Of a stretch of DNA of 64,000 nt, positions 1-7,619 are shown piece by piece. Each line of letters starts with the position of its first letter. Within the stretch, counting starts at the first letter, position 1. The DNA comes from SLHU01 sp009929975 (GTDB taxonomy: Bacteria > Bacillota > Clostridia > Saccharofermentanales > UBA5734): NCBI GenBank assembly GCA_040776905.1, contig JAXGZQ010000002.1:372001-436000 (forward strand), written 5' to 3'. A program made the position numbers and the translations under genes. Below the pieces are notes generated by a model that made no database searches, was not told the origin of the DNA, and worked only from the letters and a program-made list of their open reading frames with translations.

Positions 1-2
1 CA

Positions 3-77
3 ACGAGTGTGGCCAATACCCTGATCACCTTCAAGAAGAGCGCGATCAATACCGTCATCAAACCGATTACTGACTGA
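3..77 (+). CDS. C-terminal end of an unidentified protein (partial)
   Basis: The third frame is open from the window edge to a TGA at 75-77, giving 24 residues that end in KPITD. It is followed directly by a strong terminator at 120-156, which supports a real gene end. Too little is present to name a family. The other two forward frames also end soon, so the frame choice rests on the look of the peptide and the terminator position. Confidence 0.4.
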   Translation, partial: TSVANTLITFKKSAINTVIKPITD

Positions 78-118
78 ACGTTTGACATTCAACCCTGCCG
101 GTCAGATGAAATCACGGT

Positions 119-156
119 CAAAATAGTGAGAAGCCACCGGCTTTTCACTATTTTTT
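119..156 (+). terminator. Rho-independent terminator
   Basis: A 16-base stem (AAAATAGTGAGAAGCC against GGCTTTTCACTATTTT, one G-T wobble) with a 3-base loop is followed by a run of T. It ends the transcript of the partial upstream gene and separates it from the HD-domain gene. Confidence 0.85.
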
Positions 157-196
157 ACGGATCGTGGACGGATTGAGATGAGATGAGGTGCTGGCC

Positions 197-862
197 ATGA
201 GTGAACTGACATTGAAAGACGTCATGAAAGATGCCGAAGTCCGGGCGCTGCTGCGCGCGTCGGCGGTCCAGATGACAACCCTCGGCTATACGGAACATTC
301 ATTTCGCCATTGCCGGCTGGTCGCGCTGCAATGCGGCCGCATCCTGCGTGAACTGGAATTTCCGGAGCGGACTGCCCAGCTGGGCGAACTGGCCGGTTAT
401 CTGCATGATATCGGCAATGCCGTCGGGCGGGTTGATCATCCGCAGAGCGGCGCCGTATTGACCTATGATTATCTGCGGCGCACCGGGATGCAGAGCGAGG
501 AGGCAATCGCGATCATGATGGCCGTCGCCAACCATGACGAGGAAACCGGCATCCCGGTCAATGAAGTGGGTGCCGCGCTGATTCTGTCCGATAAGGCCGA
601 TGTGCACCGGTCCCGGGTGACCAACCGCGACCGCACAACCTTTGACATTCATGACCGTGTCAATTACGCGGCGACAAAATCAACACTGGAGGTAGACGCG
701 GAAGAGAAGACCGCCATCCTCAACCTGACCATCGACACGGAAATCAGTGCTGTGATGGATTATTTCGAGATCTTCCTGGTCCGCATGAAGATGTGCCGGA
801 CCGCCGCGCAGTTTCTCGGCCTGCAGTTTCAACTGTTGATCAATGGCAACCGCCTTCTCTGA
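197..862 (+). CDS. HD-domain phosphohydrolase-like protein
   Basis: A 221-residue protein of the HD metal-dependent hydrolase superfamily. Histidines of the first helix (HSFRH), the paired LHDIGN motif, and a later NHDEE and SDKAD give the expected H...HD...D metal-ligand order. Such proteins hydrolyse phosphate esters or nucleotides, but the substrate here cannot be read from sequence. The ATG at 197 is chosen because GAGGTG at 185-190 is well spaced from it; an in-frame GTG at 188 would overlap that ribosome site. The gene stands alone between the terminator at 119-156 and the dnaG leader. It may be co-transcribed with dnaG, since no terminator separates them. Confidence 0.75.
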   Translation: MSELTLKDVMKDAEVRALLRASAVQMTTLGYTEHSFRHCRLVALQCGRILRELEFPERTAQLGELAGYLHDIGNAVGRVDHPQSGAVLTYDYLRRTGMQSEEAIAIMMAVANHDEETGIPVNEVGAALILSDKADVHRSRVTNRDRTTFDIHDRVNYAATKSTLEVDAEEKTAILNLTIDTEISAVMDYFEIFLVRMKMCRTAAQFLGLQFQLLINGNRLL

Positions 863-1026
863 TAACCGGCCCGCCGCGTTCGCCTTGATGTCCGGACAAG
901 GTTGTAAACAATTTATGACAAATAAAGGAGATGACCCGCTGCTGTCGAATCTGATAGAGTAGGTCTTGAACCGGCGGCCGGCCCGAAGCCGCCGTCGATG
1001 GCCGGGAAAGGCAGGACGCAACCGGA

Positions 1027-2859
1027 TTGGCAGGATTTCGCATACCAGAACAGGTCATCGAGGAGATTAAGGCCAGCAGTGAGCTGGTCTCTGTTGTCGA
1101 GCAATATGTCCGTCTGGAAAAGAAAACCGGACAGAATTTCTTTGGCCTGTGTCCGTTTCATTCGGAGGACACCCCTTCATTCAGCGTCTCACCGTCGAAA
1201 CAGATTTTCTATTGCTTCGGCTGCCATAAAGGCGGCGACGTCATCCGCTTCATCATGGAGATCGAAAAGTGTGAGTACCTGCCGGCGATCCAGCTGCTGG
1301 CCCAGCGTGCCGGGATTACTCTGCCTGAACCCGATGATGAGGCCTACCGGCTGCGCAGTGAGAAAACCAAAGCGCTGCAGGCGATCAATCTCGAGGCGGC
1401 ACGTTTTTATTATCAGAACCTGATCAGCACCGCCGGCCGTGACGCGCGGGCCTATCTGCAGAAACGGCAGATCAGTGCCCAGACGGTGCGCCGGTTCGGC
1501 CTGGGCTGCGCTCTGGCGGATTGGGATGGCCTGTACCGCCATCTGCAGAACAAGGGATTGGCGGATGATGTTGATCTTCTGCTGCAATCCGGTTTGCTGC
1601 GCCGCGGCAAGAGCGGCAATCTGTATGATCTGTTCCGTGAGCGGCTGATGTTTCCCATTCTTGATGTGATGGGCCGGGTCGTGGCCTTTGGCGGACGTGT
1701 CTATGATGACAGTGTTCCGAAATATATTAACTCGCCGGAAACACCGATCTACACGAAGGGCCGCCATCTTTACGGACTGAATCTGGCCAAGTCGTCAAAA
1801 GCGGGACGCCTGCTGATGGTCGAAGGGTATATGGATGTCATCGCGCTTTATCAGGCAGGCATAGATTATACAGTTGCCGCGCTGGGTACGGCGATGACAG
1901 AAAACCAGGCACGTCTGCTGGCCAAGTACAGCGAGTCCGTGATCATCGCCTTTGACGCCGATGCCGCCGGTCAGACGGCCGCGCTGCGCAGTCTGGATAT
2001 TTTGCACCAGCACGGACTCAAGGTGACCGTCCTGCAGGTTCCGGAAGGCAAGGATCCGGACGAGTTCATCCGCAACAACGGCTCAGAGCGCTTTCAGGCG
2101 CTGATTGAGCAGTCGCTGCCGCTGCTGGATTTCAAACTGCTGGCCGCGCGGCGCGAGCACACTCATGACGGAGCCCTGGATATCCTGGCTTATCAGGATG
2201 AGGCCTGTGATGTCCTGGGCAAAGAGGAAAACGCGATTGTGCGTGAACTGTATGCCGGCCGTCTGGCGGACGAACTGTCGGCGATGCCGGAAACGGTGCT
2301 GCGTGAGATTGAACGGCGCAGAAGCCAGAAAAAACCCGGCCAGCAGCATGATCAGCTGCGTCAGACCCTGTTGACGACCCGGCGCAGTGAACCGGCTGAA
2401 CGGCACGCTCCGGCCACCCGCGATGAGATCTATCTGCTGACGCTGCTCGCGTCTGATTCCGCGATCTGGCCGGTGCTGGATCCCGGCCCGGTGGTGGAGG
2501 ACTTCAGTGAAGGTTCGATGCAGACACTGGCAGCGGCCGTTCTGCCCCTGGCGGCCGACGGCCGGCTCGATATGCCGCTGTTGCTGGATCAGGCCCAGTC
2601 ACTGACCGTTATGGGCCAGCCGCTCGCTGATCTTCTGGCTCAGGCCGGGATGAAGCAGGAAGAACGATTTGGCCAGCAGGGACAGGTGGAAGCGGCGGTT
2701 GAACTGCTCAAACGCCAGCGGCGGGGCAAGCTGATGCGGCGGAAAGATGTGATCAGCCAGGCGATCATGACCGCGGACCCGTTGGAACGCGACCGGCTGA
2801 AGCAGGAACTGCTGGAAATATCACAGCAACTGGAAAAAATGAAATCAACATCACAATAA
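1027..2859 (+). CDS. dnaG: DNA primase DnaG
   Basis: A 610-residue primase that synthesises RNA primers for DNA replication at the fork together with the DnaB-type helicase. Domains in order: N-terminal CHC2 zinc-binding domain (C42, H45, C63, C66 in CPFH and CFGCH), the catalytic core with TOPRIM motifs EGYMD near residue 263 and the DAD acidic pair in AFDADAAG near 310, then a C-terminal helicase-binding region. Length is typical. The start is a TTG at 1027 with GGCAGGA about 11 bases upstream; it gives the usual N-terminus with FRIPEQVIEEI. A GC-rich hairpin (972-994) lies just before the ribosome site. It heads the classic macromolecular synthesis cluster dnaG-rpoD, with 33 bases to rpoD. 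Confidence 0.97.
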   Translation: MAGFRIPEQVIEEIKASSELVSVVEQYVRLEKKTGQNFFGLCPFHSEDTPSFSVSPSKQIFYCFGCHKGGDVIRFIMEIEKCEYLPAIQLLAQRAGITLPEPDDEAYRLRSEKTKALQAINLEAARFYYQNLISTAGRDARAYLQKRQISAQTVRRFGLGCALADWDGLYRHLQNKGLADDVDLLLQSGLLRRGKSGNLYDLFRERLMFPILDVMGRVVAFGGRVYDDSVPKYINSPETPIYTKGRHLYGLNLAKSSKAGRLLMVEGYMDVIALYQAGIDYTVAALGTAMTENQARLLAKYSESVIIAFDADAAGQTAALRSLDILHQHGLKVTVLQVPEGKDPDEFIRNNGSERFQALIEQSLPLLDFKLLAARREHTHDGALDILAYQDEACDVLGKEENAIVRELYAGRLADELSAMPETVLREIERRRSQKKPGQQHDQLRQTLLTTRRSEPAERHAPATRDEIYLLTLLASDSAIWPVLDPGPVVEDFSEGSMQTLAAAVLPLAADGRLDMPLLLDQAQSLTVMGQPLADLLAQAGMKQEERFGQQGQVEAAVELLKRQRRGKLMRRKDVISQAIMTADPLERDRLKQELLEISQQLEKMKSTSQ

Positions 2860-2892
2860 TGATTCGATCGGATACATGAGAGAGGTATGAAC

Positions 2893-4251
2893 ATGGCAGA
2901 AAAGAAGAAAGAAACAAAAGCAAAGAAAACAACCGTCAAAGCGGACACCGCGGACAAGCCCGTTCAGGCAGAAGCGGTCATAGCGGCTGATGCCCCCGTG
3001 GTGGCGGAAACGGCTCAGGCGGCTCAAACCGAAGCGCAGCCGGAAAAGACGAAGCCGGCTGAGGCCGGAACCACGACTGAGGCGGTGGCAGAGGATGCCG
3101 GCAAAAAACCGCCGGTGAAAAAGGCCGCAGCCAAAAAAACGGTGAAGAAGAGCAGCGCGGACAGTCCGTCAGCCAGCGGATCAACCAAGGATGTCCAGCC
3201 CGAATTGATCAAGGACCTGGTCACCGTTGCCAAAGCGGAGAAAAACCGGATTTCCTATAAAGATGTCATGACGGCGATCGAAGCATCTGACCTGGATCTC
3301 GACCAGGCAGAGAAAGTGCTGGACCGGCTCGAATCCCTCGGGATCGAAGTGGTGCCGGACAACGCGGTGGAAGAAGAAGTCAGCAACGATTCTGATTCTG
3401 ACCTCAGCCAGGTTGACGGCATCGGTGTGGATGATCCGGTGCGGATGTATCTCAAAGAAATCGGCAAAGTCCCCCTGCTGACAGCTGATCAGGAAAAGGA
3501 ACTGGCCCAGGCGATGATCGACGGGGATGAAGACGCGAAAAACAAACTGTGCGAAGCCAATCTGCGTCTGGTTGTCAGTATCGCCAAACGGTATGTCGGC
3601 CGCGGCATGCAGTTTCTTGACCTGATTCAGGAAGGCAATCTCGGCCTGATCAAGGCGGTTGACAAGTTTGACCACCTGAAGGGGTTTAAATTCAGCACTT
3701 ATGCCACCTGGTGGATCCGCCAAGCCATCACCCGTGCCATCGCGGATCAGGCCAGGACCATCCGGATTCCGGTCCACATGGTTGAGACCATCAACAAACT
3801 GATCCGGATTCAGCGCCAGCTGATCCAGGAACTCGGACGTGAACCCGAAGCGGACGAGCTCGCGCAGGAAATGGGCATGACGGTCGAAAAGGTCCGTGAG
3901 ATCATGAAGATCTCCCAGGAACCGGTTTCGCTGGAAAAACCGATCGGTGAAGAGGAGGACAGCCATCTCGGCGATTTCATTCCGGATGATGACGCGCCGT
4001 CACCGGCTGACCAGGCGGCCTTCACACTGCTCAAGGAACAGCTGCTCGAAGTTCTCAAGGGCCTGACACCGCGTGAAGAGAAGGTGCTGCGCCTGCGCTT
4101 CGGCCTCGACGACGGCCGGACCCGCACACTTGAGGAAGTCGGCAAGGAATTCAATGTAACGCGTGAGCGTATTCGTCAGATTGAAGCCAAAGCGCTGCGC
4201 AAGATGCGCCACCCCAGCCGCAGCAAGAAACTGAAAGATTACCTTGACTGA
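2893..4251 (+). CDS. rpoD: Primary sigma factor RpoD (SigA)
   Basis: A 452-residue housekeeping sigma-70 factor that directs RNA polymerase to -35/-10 promoters. Residues 1-95 are a low-complexity Lys/Ala/Glu/Thr-rich extension. Region 1.1 follows, then region 1.2 (DPVRMYLKEIG), region 2 (RLVVSIAKRYVGRG and QFLDLIQEGNLGL), region 3 and region 4.2 with the helix-turn-helix EVGKEFNVTRERIRQIE. The promoters I read in this window (TTGACA, 17 bases, TATAAT, often with TGn extension) fit this sigma. The ATG at 2893 is chosen because GAGAGG ends at 2885, 7 bases upstream; the ATG at 2887 would be too close. Its stop overlaps the trmK start as TGATG, implying translational coupling. Confidence 0.97.
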   Translation: MAEKKKETKAKKTTVKADTADKPVQAEAVIAADAPVVAETAQAAQTEAQPEKTKPAEAGTTTEAVAEDAGKKPPVKKAAAKKTVKKSSADSPSASGSTKDVQPELIKDLVTVAKAEKNRISYKDVMTAIEASDLDLDQAEKVLDRLESLGIEVVPDNAVEEEVSNDSDSDLSQVDGIGVDDPVRMYLKEIGKVPLLTADQEKELAQAMIDGDEDAKNKLCEANLRLVVSIAKRYVGRGMQFLDLIQEGNLGLIKAVDKFDHLKGFKFSTYATWWIRQAITRAIADQARTIRIPVHMVETINKLIRIQRQLIQELGREPEADELAQEMGMTVEKVREIMKISQEPVSLEKPIGEEEDSHLGDFIPDDDAPSPADQAAFTLLKEQLLEVLKGLTPREEKVLRLRFGLDDGRTRTLEEVGKEFNVTRERIRQIEAKALRKMRHPSRSKKLKDYLD

Positions 4252-4928
4252 TGCTCTCGAAGCGACTGCAGGCCATCGCGGACATGGTTCCGCCGTGCAG
4301 GCGGCTGATCGATATCGGAACGGATCACGCGTTTTTACCGATCGAACTGGTCGGACGCTCGATCTGCCGGACCGCAGTTGCCGCTGACCTGAGACCCGGG
4401 CCGCTGCGCCGGGCGCGGCAGCATGTTGACGCCGCCGGATTGCGGGATCAGATCTGCCTGTGCCTTTCGGACGGTCTCGATCAGATTGACCTGATGCCGG
4501 ATGATGTGATTGTGATTGCCGGACTGGGCGGCCTGGAAATGATTCATATCCTGGAACGCGTGGACTGGCAGTCCCAGACGATCATTCTGCAGCCGATGAA
4601 GTCGGCGTATGAACTGAGACTCTGGCTGGCCGCTCACGGATTTACGATCCGTGACGAGCAGCTGGCTGATGAGGGACGCCATATCTATCCGCTGCTGAGG
4701 CTGACCGCCGGGCAGCCTCAGTATGAGCTGAGTGATCTGCTGGCCTTCATAGGCCCAGTACTTCTCCGCCGTCAGCCGGCCGGTTTCGGCCGTTATCTCA
4801 AACGGCGCGTCCACCAGCTGGAACTGGCCGGCCGCGGCCGGCCGCAGCTGCAGGCGGCTCTGAGCCGGGCCCGGATGATTCTGGCAGAAGTGACAGAGAC
4901 TGACTATATGAAGTCAAGAGACAAATGA
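4251..4928 (+). CDS. trmK: tRNA (adenine(22)-N(1))-methyltransferase TrmK
   Basis: A 225-residue Rossmann-fold SAM-dependent methyltransferase that makes m1A22 in tRNA. The SAM site appears as RLIDIGTDHAFLPI (residues 18-31). The family hallmark GLGGLEMI (residues 90-97) and LQPM (112-115) follow. Its start overlaps the rpoD stop. In many Firmicutes trmK is followed at once by nif3; here an IS110 element lies between them, beginning 24 bases after the trmK stop. trmK itself looks intact. Confidence 0.93.
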   Translation: MLSKRLQAIADMVPPCRRLIDIGTDHAFLPIELVGRSICRTAVAADLRPGPLRRARQHVDAAGLRDQICLCLSDGLDQIDLMPDDVIVIAGLGGLEMIHILERVDWQSQTIILQPMKSAYELRLWLAAHGFTIRDEQLADEGRHIYPLLRLTAGQPQYELSDLLAFIGPVLLRRQPAGFGRYLKRRVHQLELAGRGRPQLQAALSRARMILAEVTETDYMKSRDK

Positions 4929-4947
4929 GAAAAAGGTAGCGTAGGCG

Positions 4948-4952
4948 CTAGG
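4948..4952 (+). repeat. Left copy of CTAGG flanking the IS110 element
   Basis: CTAGG here is repeated at 6446-6450. Joining the outer flanks through one copy gives a 34-base trmK-nif3 spacer that keeps AGGAGGTC intact before the nif3 ATG. This makes the repeat the likely recombination core region. The exact dinucleotide cannot be placed inside the five shared bases. Confidence 0.6.
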
Positions 4953-5032
4953 GACATTGAACCTTGAAAATAATGCATGCTGAAAAGGCCTGAGCCATCT
5001 GGCGCAAGCCTGAGCGACGAAGGTGAACTCAG

Positions 5033-6208
5033 TTACGTCTGAGGGACAAAGACCTCGTTGGTATTCAGAATGTGAAATATGACGCGTATGAGTTTTTTAG
5101 CTGTATGGCCAAGGGCAACGAAATAATGTTTGCCTTGAGCCTGCTTGGCTGCCAGGTATCGACTGAAAGTCTCACAGTGTACAGCGGCCAGACGTGCCGC
5201 CTGCATCAAGGCCCAACGCAGATAGGTAGAGCCATGCTTGACCATTGGCGTCCTGTCGGCTTTGAAGTTGCCAGACTGGTAAGTCGATGGATCAAGTCCA
5301 GCAAAGGCCTGAAGCTTGTCCGGGGAGCTGAAGCGGTGAATGTCGCCGATCTCTGCCAGGATAATGCCAGCCAATGTAGGACCGATGCCCGGAATGGACA
5401 AGATCGGAGACTGCGTCTGCACAACTGCTGCCCGGATTGTTTTGTCCAGCTCGTTAATCTGCTTTTGCAGGAAATCAAGATGCTGCACAGTCAGCTGCAA
5501 TTCCAAGGCTGCCGCTGGGCTGTTAGCACCAATAGACTGCTGAGCCAGGGATTTTATCGCTTCGGCTTTGGCACGGCCGTAACGGCCATTGGAAGCAGTT
5601 CTCAGCAAATTGGTCAGCCGATCAATGCGACAAGCTGCAATTTGGCGGGCACTGGGCAGTTCAAGCAGCAAAGCCTTCATAGCGGCTTGAGTGACTGAAT
5701 TGCAGACCGTTGGCAGCTCAGGAAACAGAATGACGACTAATCTGGAGATACTTACTTTGAGCTTGGTCCGCTGGGAAACCATCCGGGACCGGTGACGGGT
5801 TAGTGCCTTTAGCTCCTGAATTTGGTAAGATACAGACACAGGATTTGATTCTGCTGTCATGAGCAGTTGCGCGATGCATTTGGCATCGACCTTGTCTGTT
5901 TTGGTTTTCCGAAGAGTTTGGGACTTACGGTACAGGTTGACCTGTAACGGGTTGAAAACCACCAGCTCGACTCCGCTGTCACGGAGAAAGGTCTCAAGGT
6001 TGCCGCTGTAGTGTCCGGTGGATTCAAGTCCTGCTTTTATTTGTCCGGACCCCTCGGCTTCTGAGCTTCTCTGGATTGCAGATATCAACTGTTCAAACCC
6101 TTCGTGGTTATTCCGGAAGGTAAATGCCTCCTGAACGGTTTGTCCGTTACCACCGAGGATGCAGCAATCGTGTTTGTCCTTGGCGGCATCAATGCCAACA
6201 TAGATCAT
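5033..6208 (-). CDS. IS110-family transposase (bridge-RNA-guided DEDD recombinase)
   Basis: A 391-residue recombinase. The N-terminal RuvC-like DEDD domain shows D7 (VGIDAAKD), E62 (GLESTGHY), D105 and D108 (KTDKVDAK). The C-terminal IS116/IS110/IS902 domain follows a coiled-coil stretch (about 235-265) and includes SIPGIGPTLAGIILAEIGD and S312 in TYQSG, the position of the family's catalytic serine. All key residues are present and the frame is uninterrupted, so the enzyme looks active. Known IS110 enzymes recombine a circular element with a target under guidance of a bridge RNA made from the non-coding end. The ATG lies at 6206-6208; an AAGGA about 13 bases upstream is the best ribosome site. 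Confidence 0.95.
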   Translation of the reverse strand: MIYVGIDAAKDKHDCCILGGNGQTVQEAFTFRNNHEGFEQLISAIQRSSEAEGSGQIKAGLESTGHYSGNLETFLRDSGVELVVFNPLQVNLYRKSQTLRKTKTDKVDAKCIAQLLMTAESNPVSVSYQIQELKALTRHRSRMVSQRTKLKVSISRLVVILFPELPTVCNSVTQAAMKALLLELPSARQIAACRIDRLTNLLRTASNGRYGRAKAEAIKSLAQQSIGANSPAAALELQLTVQHLDFLQKQINELDKTIRAAVVQTQSPILSIPGIGPTLAGIILAEIGDIHRFSSPDKLQAFAGLDPSTYQSGNFKADRTPMVKHGSTYLRWALMQAARLAAVHCETFSRYLAAKQAQGKHYFVALGHTAKKLIRVIFHILNTNEVFVPQT

Positions 6209-6249
6209 ATCTTGACCATCCTTATTAGAAAGTACGCTGAATGTTCCAC

Positions 6250-6394
6250 AGACTTTTTGCTACCGGATCCTAGTTCCATATAAACCGTCGTGCGGTATCT
6301 GACTCATTACCAATTTTGCAAAAAGCTGTGGCTGGAGCCTTAGTAAAACCGTCATAGCGGTAGGAGGTCGTACCAGTCCACAGCGCCTGCGTGC
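6250..6394 (-). ncRNA. Predicted IS110 bridge RNA
   Basis: Read on the minus strand just after an extended -10 (6395-6403), the sequence folds into two stem-internal-loop units. Unit 1: GCTGTGG (6384-6378) pairs with CCACAGC (6331-6325) and CTGG (6376-6373) with CCAG (6335-6332). The internal loop is capped by the hairpin ACCG-ctatga-CGGT (6361-6348). Unit 2: TTTTTGC (6324-6318) pairs with GCAAAAA (6260-6254), capped by ACCG-cacga-CGGT (6296-6284). This is the target-loop/donor-loop plan of bridge RNAs. The left arm of loop 1 has GACCTCCTA (6369-6361), identical to the minus strand at the insertion site (6455-6447). The right arm of loop 2 has ACTAGG, complementary to CCTAGT across the element junction. 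The other two guide arms match poorly by eye. Ends are approximate. Confidence 0.72.
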
Positions 6395-6403
6395 ATTATA
6401 TCA
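6395..6403 (-). promoter_or_regulatory. Extended -10 promoter for the bridge RNA / transposase
   Basis: On the minus strand TGATATAAT is a perfect TATAAT with a TGn extension. No good -35 sits 17 bases upstream, which extended -10 promoters tolerate. Transcription would begin near 6388, at the 5' edge of the predicted bridge RNA, and continue into the transposase. Confidence 0.65.
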
Positions 6404-6417
6404 AGCAACAAGAAATC

Positions 6418-6435
6418 TTGCGCTTGACAGCGCAA
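6418..6435. repeat. Perfect 7-bp inverted repeat near the IS left end
   Basis: TTGCGCT-TGAC-AGCGCAA lies 15 bases inside the nif3-side border of the element. It may be a protein-binding site or a hairpin in end recognition. No function is assigned. Confidence 0.5.
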
Positions 6436-6445
6436 CTTAATAATA

Positions 6446-6450
6446 CTAGG
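6446..6450 (+). repeat. Right copy of CTAGG flanking the IS110 element
   Basis: Second copy of the five-base repeat at 4948-4952. It overlaps the nif3 ribosome site: the sequence CTAGGAGGTC keeps a full AGGAGG 8 bases before the nif3 ATG, so the insertion did not destroy nif3 translation signals. Confidence 0.6.
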
Positions 6451-6460
6451 AGGTCTCAAC

Positions 6461-7252
6461 ATGACAAAGCCCGTGACCGTCCAGACCATCGCTGATTATC
6501 TTAATGTTCTGGCTCCTACGGATCTGGCTGAATCATGGGATCATACCGGACTGCTCATCGGCAGCCCGGACCAGCCGATCCGACGTGTTCTGGTCAGTCT
6601 GGATGCTGACTTGTCCGCGATCAACGCCGCGGTTCAGCATCAGGCTGAACTGATGATCTGCCATCATCCGCTGATCTTCAGTCCGCTGTCATCCCTGCGG
6701 ATTGACCGGCCGAATGAACTGCAATGTGTCCGGCTGATTCAGGAAAAAATCAGCCTGATCGCCGCCCATACCAATCTGGACGCGGCGGAAGGGGGCACGG
6801 CCGACTGCCTGGCCGCTTATCTGCTGCAGGGTCATGAGATCAGCGTCGCGCTGCAGCCATGCGCGGTCTATGGCCGGCTGGCCGATATCAGCGAACCGGT
6901 TCTGTTATCCGATTGGCGCCGCGAGGTGGCCGTCCGGCTCGCCAGCAGCGGCTGCCGGCTGAATACTGGTCATGACCGCCTGATCCGGCGTGTCGTATTC
7001 TGGCCGGGCGCTTTTTCTGAGGACGCGATTGAACCCGTGGTCCAGGCCCGTGCCGACCTGGTTATCTGCGGTGAAGTCAAGCATCATGTGAACCTGGCGC
7101 TGGCTGATTTCGGCGTCGCGCTGATGGATGTCGGACATGATGTCAGTGAACGTCCGGTGCTGCGTCCACTGGCCGACACACTGCAGCAGGTCTGGCCGCA
7201 GATTTCATTTGCCGTACACGACGGCATCGCCTATAATGGGATTGCTTACTGA
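6461..7252 (+). CDS. Nif3-like (DUF34) metal-binding protein
   Basis: A 263-residue member of the Nif3/DUF34 family (YbgI/YqfO), a dinuclear-metal protein sometimes annotated as GTP cyclohydrolase I type 2; the true function is unsettled. Metal ligands appear as CHHPLIF (H64, H65 region), HTNLDAAEGG with its aspartate, and the C-terminal pair in GHDVSERP. The length is that of the short form without the inserted PII-like domain of B. subtilis YqfO. AGGAGG (6448-6453) is 7 bases before the ATG. The IS110 element now separates it from trmK, so its expression may depend on read-through antisense to the transposase or on an element-borne signal. The protein ends in a small duplication, GIAYNGIAY. 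Confidence 0.88.
   Translation: MTKPVTVQTIADYLNVLAPTDLAESWDHTGLLIGSPDQPIRRVLVSLDADLSAINAAVQHQAELMICHHPLIFSPLSSLRIDRPNELQCVRLIQEKISLIAAHTNLDAAEGGTADCLAAYLLQGHEISVALQPCAVYGRLADISEPVLLSDWRREVAVRLASSGCRLNTGHDRLIRRVVFWPGAFSEDAIEPVVQARADLVICGEVKHHVNLALADFGVALMDVGHDVSERPVLRPLADTLQQVWPQISFAVHDGIAYNGIAY
7209..7237 (+). promoter_or_regulatory. rnpB promoter inside the 3' end of nif3
   Basis: TTGCCG (7209-7214), a 17-base spacer and a perfect TATAAT (7232-7237). The predicted start near 7244 fits the 5' end of RNase P RNA, whose P1 helix begins at about 7251. The promoter lies entirely within the nif3 coding sequence. Confidence 0.75.
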
Positions 7253-7588
7253 GCCAGGCAGGCAGCCGCGGGCGCAGTCCGAAAGGGCGCGCGTGAGGAA
7301 AGTCCGGGCTCCATAGGGCAGGGTGCCGGGTAACTCCCGGTGAAGGCGACTTCAAGGATAGTGCAACAGAAATAGACCGCCGGCTCCGGCCGGCAAGGAT
7401 GGAAAGGCGAGGTAAGAGCTCACCAGCGGGCTGGCGACAGTCCGGCTATGTAAACCCCACCTGGAGCAACACCGTGGAGGGACATCAATGTGGCCCGCAT
7501 GTCCCGGGGAGGTGGCTTGAGCCGTCCGGAAACGGTCGGCCTAGACAGATGGCTGCCAGATACAGGACCCGGCTTACAGCCTGACTCA
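7251..7588 (+). ncRNA. rnpB: RNase P RNA (class A)
   Basis: The catalytic RNA that trims tRNA 5' leaders. The conserved GAGGAAAGTCCGGGCTCC element is followed by TAAGAGCTCACCAG and, near the 3' end, by the CCAGATACAGGACCCGG region, all hallmark P RNA core segments. The ends pair as P1: GAGCCAGGC at the 5' side with GCCTGACTC (7579-7587) at the 3' side. The first bases overlap the nif3 stop codon. About 338 nt is a normal size. No rho-independent terminator is visible before the next gene, so the 3' end may be made by processing of a longer transcript. Confidence 0.95.
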
Positions 7589-7619
7589 GTAAGTACCACA
7601 ATGAAAGGCAGACGACTTC

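Larger units (their letters stand above)
4953..6450 (-). mobile_element. IS110-family insertion sequence, about 1.5 kb
   Basis: The element contains one DEDD transposase on the minus strand, about 240 bases of non-coding left end (5' to the transposase, 6209-6450) and about 80 bases of right end (4953-5032). The borders are inferred from the repeated CTAGG and from reconstruction of the trmK-nif3 spacer. It has no obvious terminal inverted repeats, as expected for the IS110 group. Base composition is lower in GC than the neighbours. The long non-coding end 5' of the transposase holds a bridge-RNA-like structure, as in the IS110 (not IS1111) group. It lies antiparallel to the operon it interrupts. 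Confidence 0.85.

Noticed and set aside
222..652. Long reverse-strand open frames over the HD-domain gene and many other genes
   Set aside because: They mirror well-supported genes on the other strand and arise from the high GC content; none has a recognisable domain.
972..994. GC-rich hairpin before dnaG as a terminator
   Set aside because: There is no T run after it, and it lies just before the dnaG ribosome site; more likely a leader structure or chance in GC-rich DNA.
4939..6392. Imperfect inverted repeat AGCGCCT(A/G)CG at both sides of the IS (4939-4948 and 6382-6391) as terminal inverted repeats
   Set aside because: The left arm lies outside the border set by the CTAGG repeat and the reconstructed trmK-nif3 spacer, and the IS110 group normally lacks terminal inverted repeats.
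6424..6446. Outward promoter from the IS end into nif3 (TTGACA at 6424, TAATAC at 6441)
   Set aside because: The spacer is only 11 bases; with a 17-base spacer the -10 would be TAGGAG, which is not credible.
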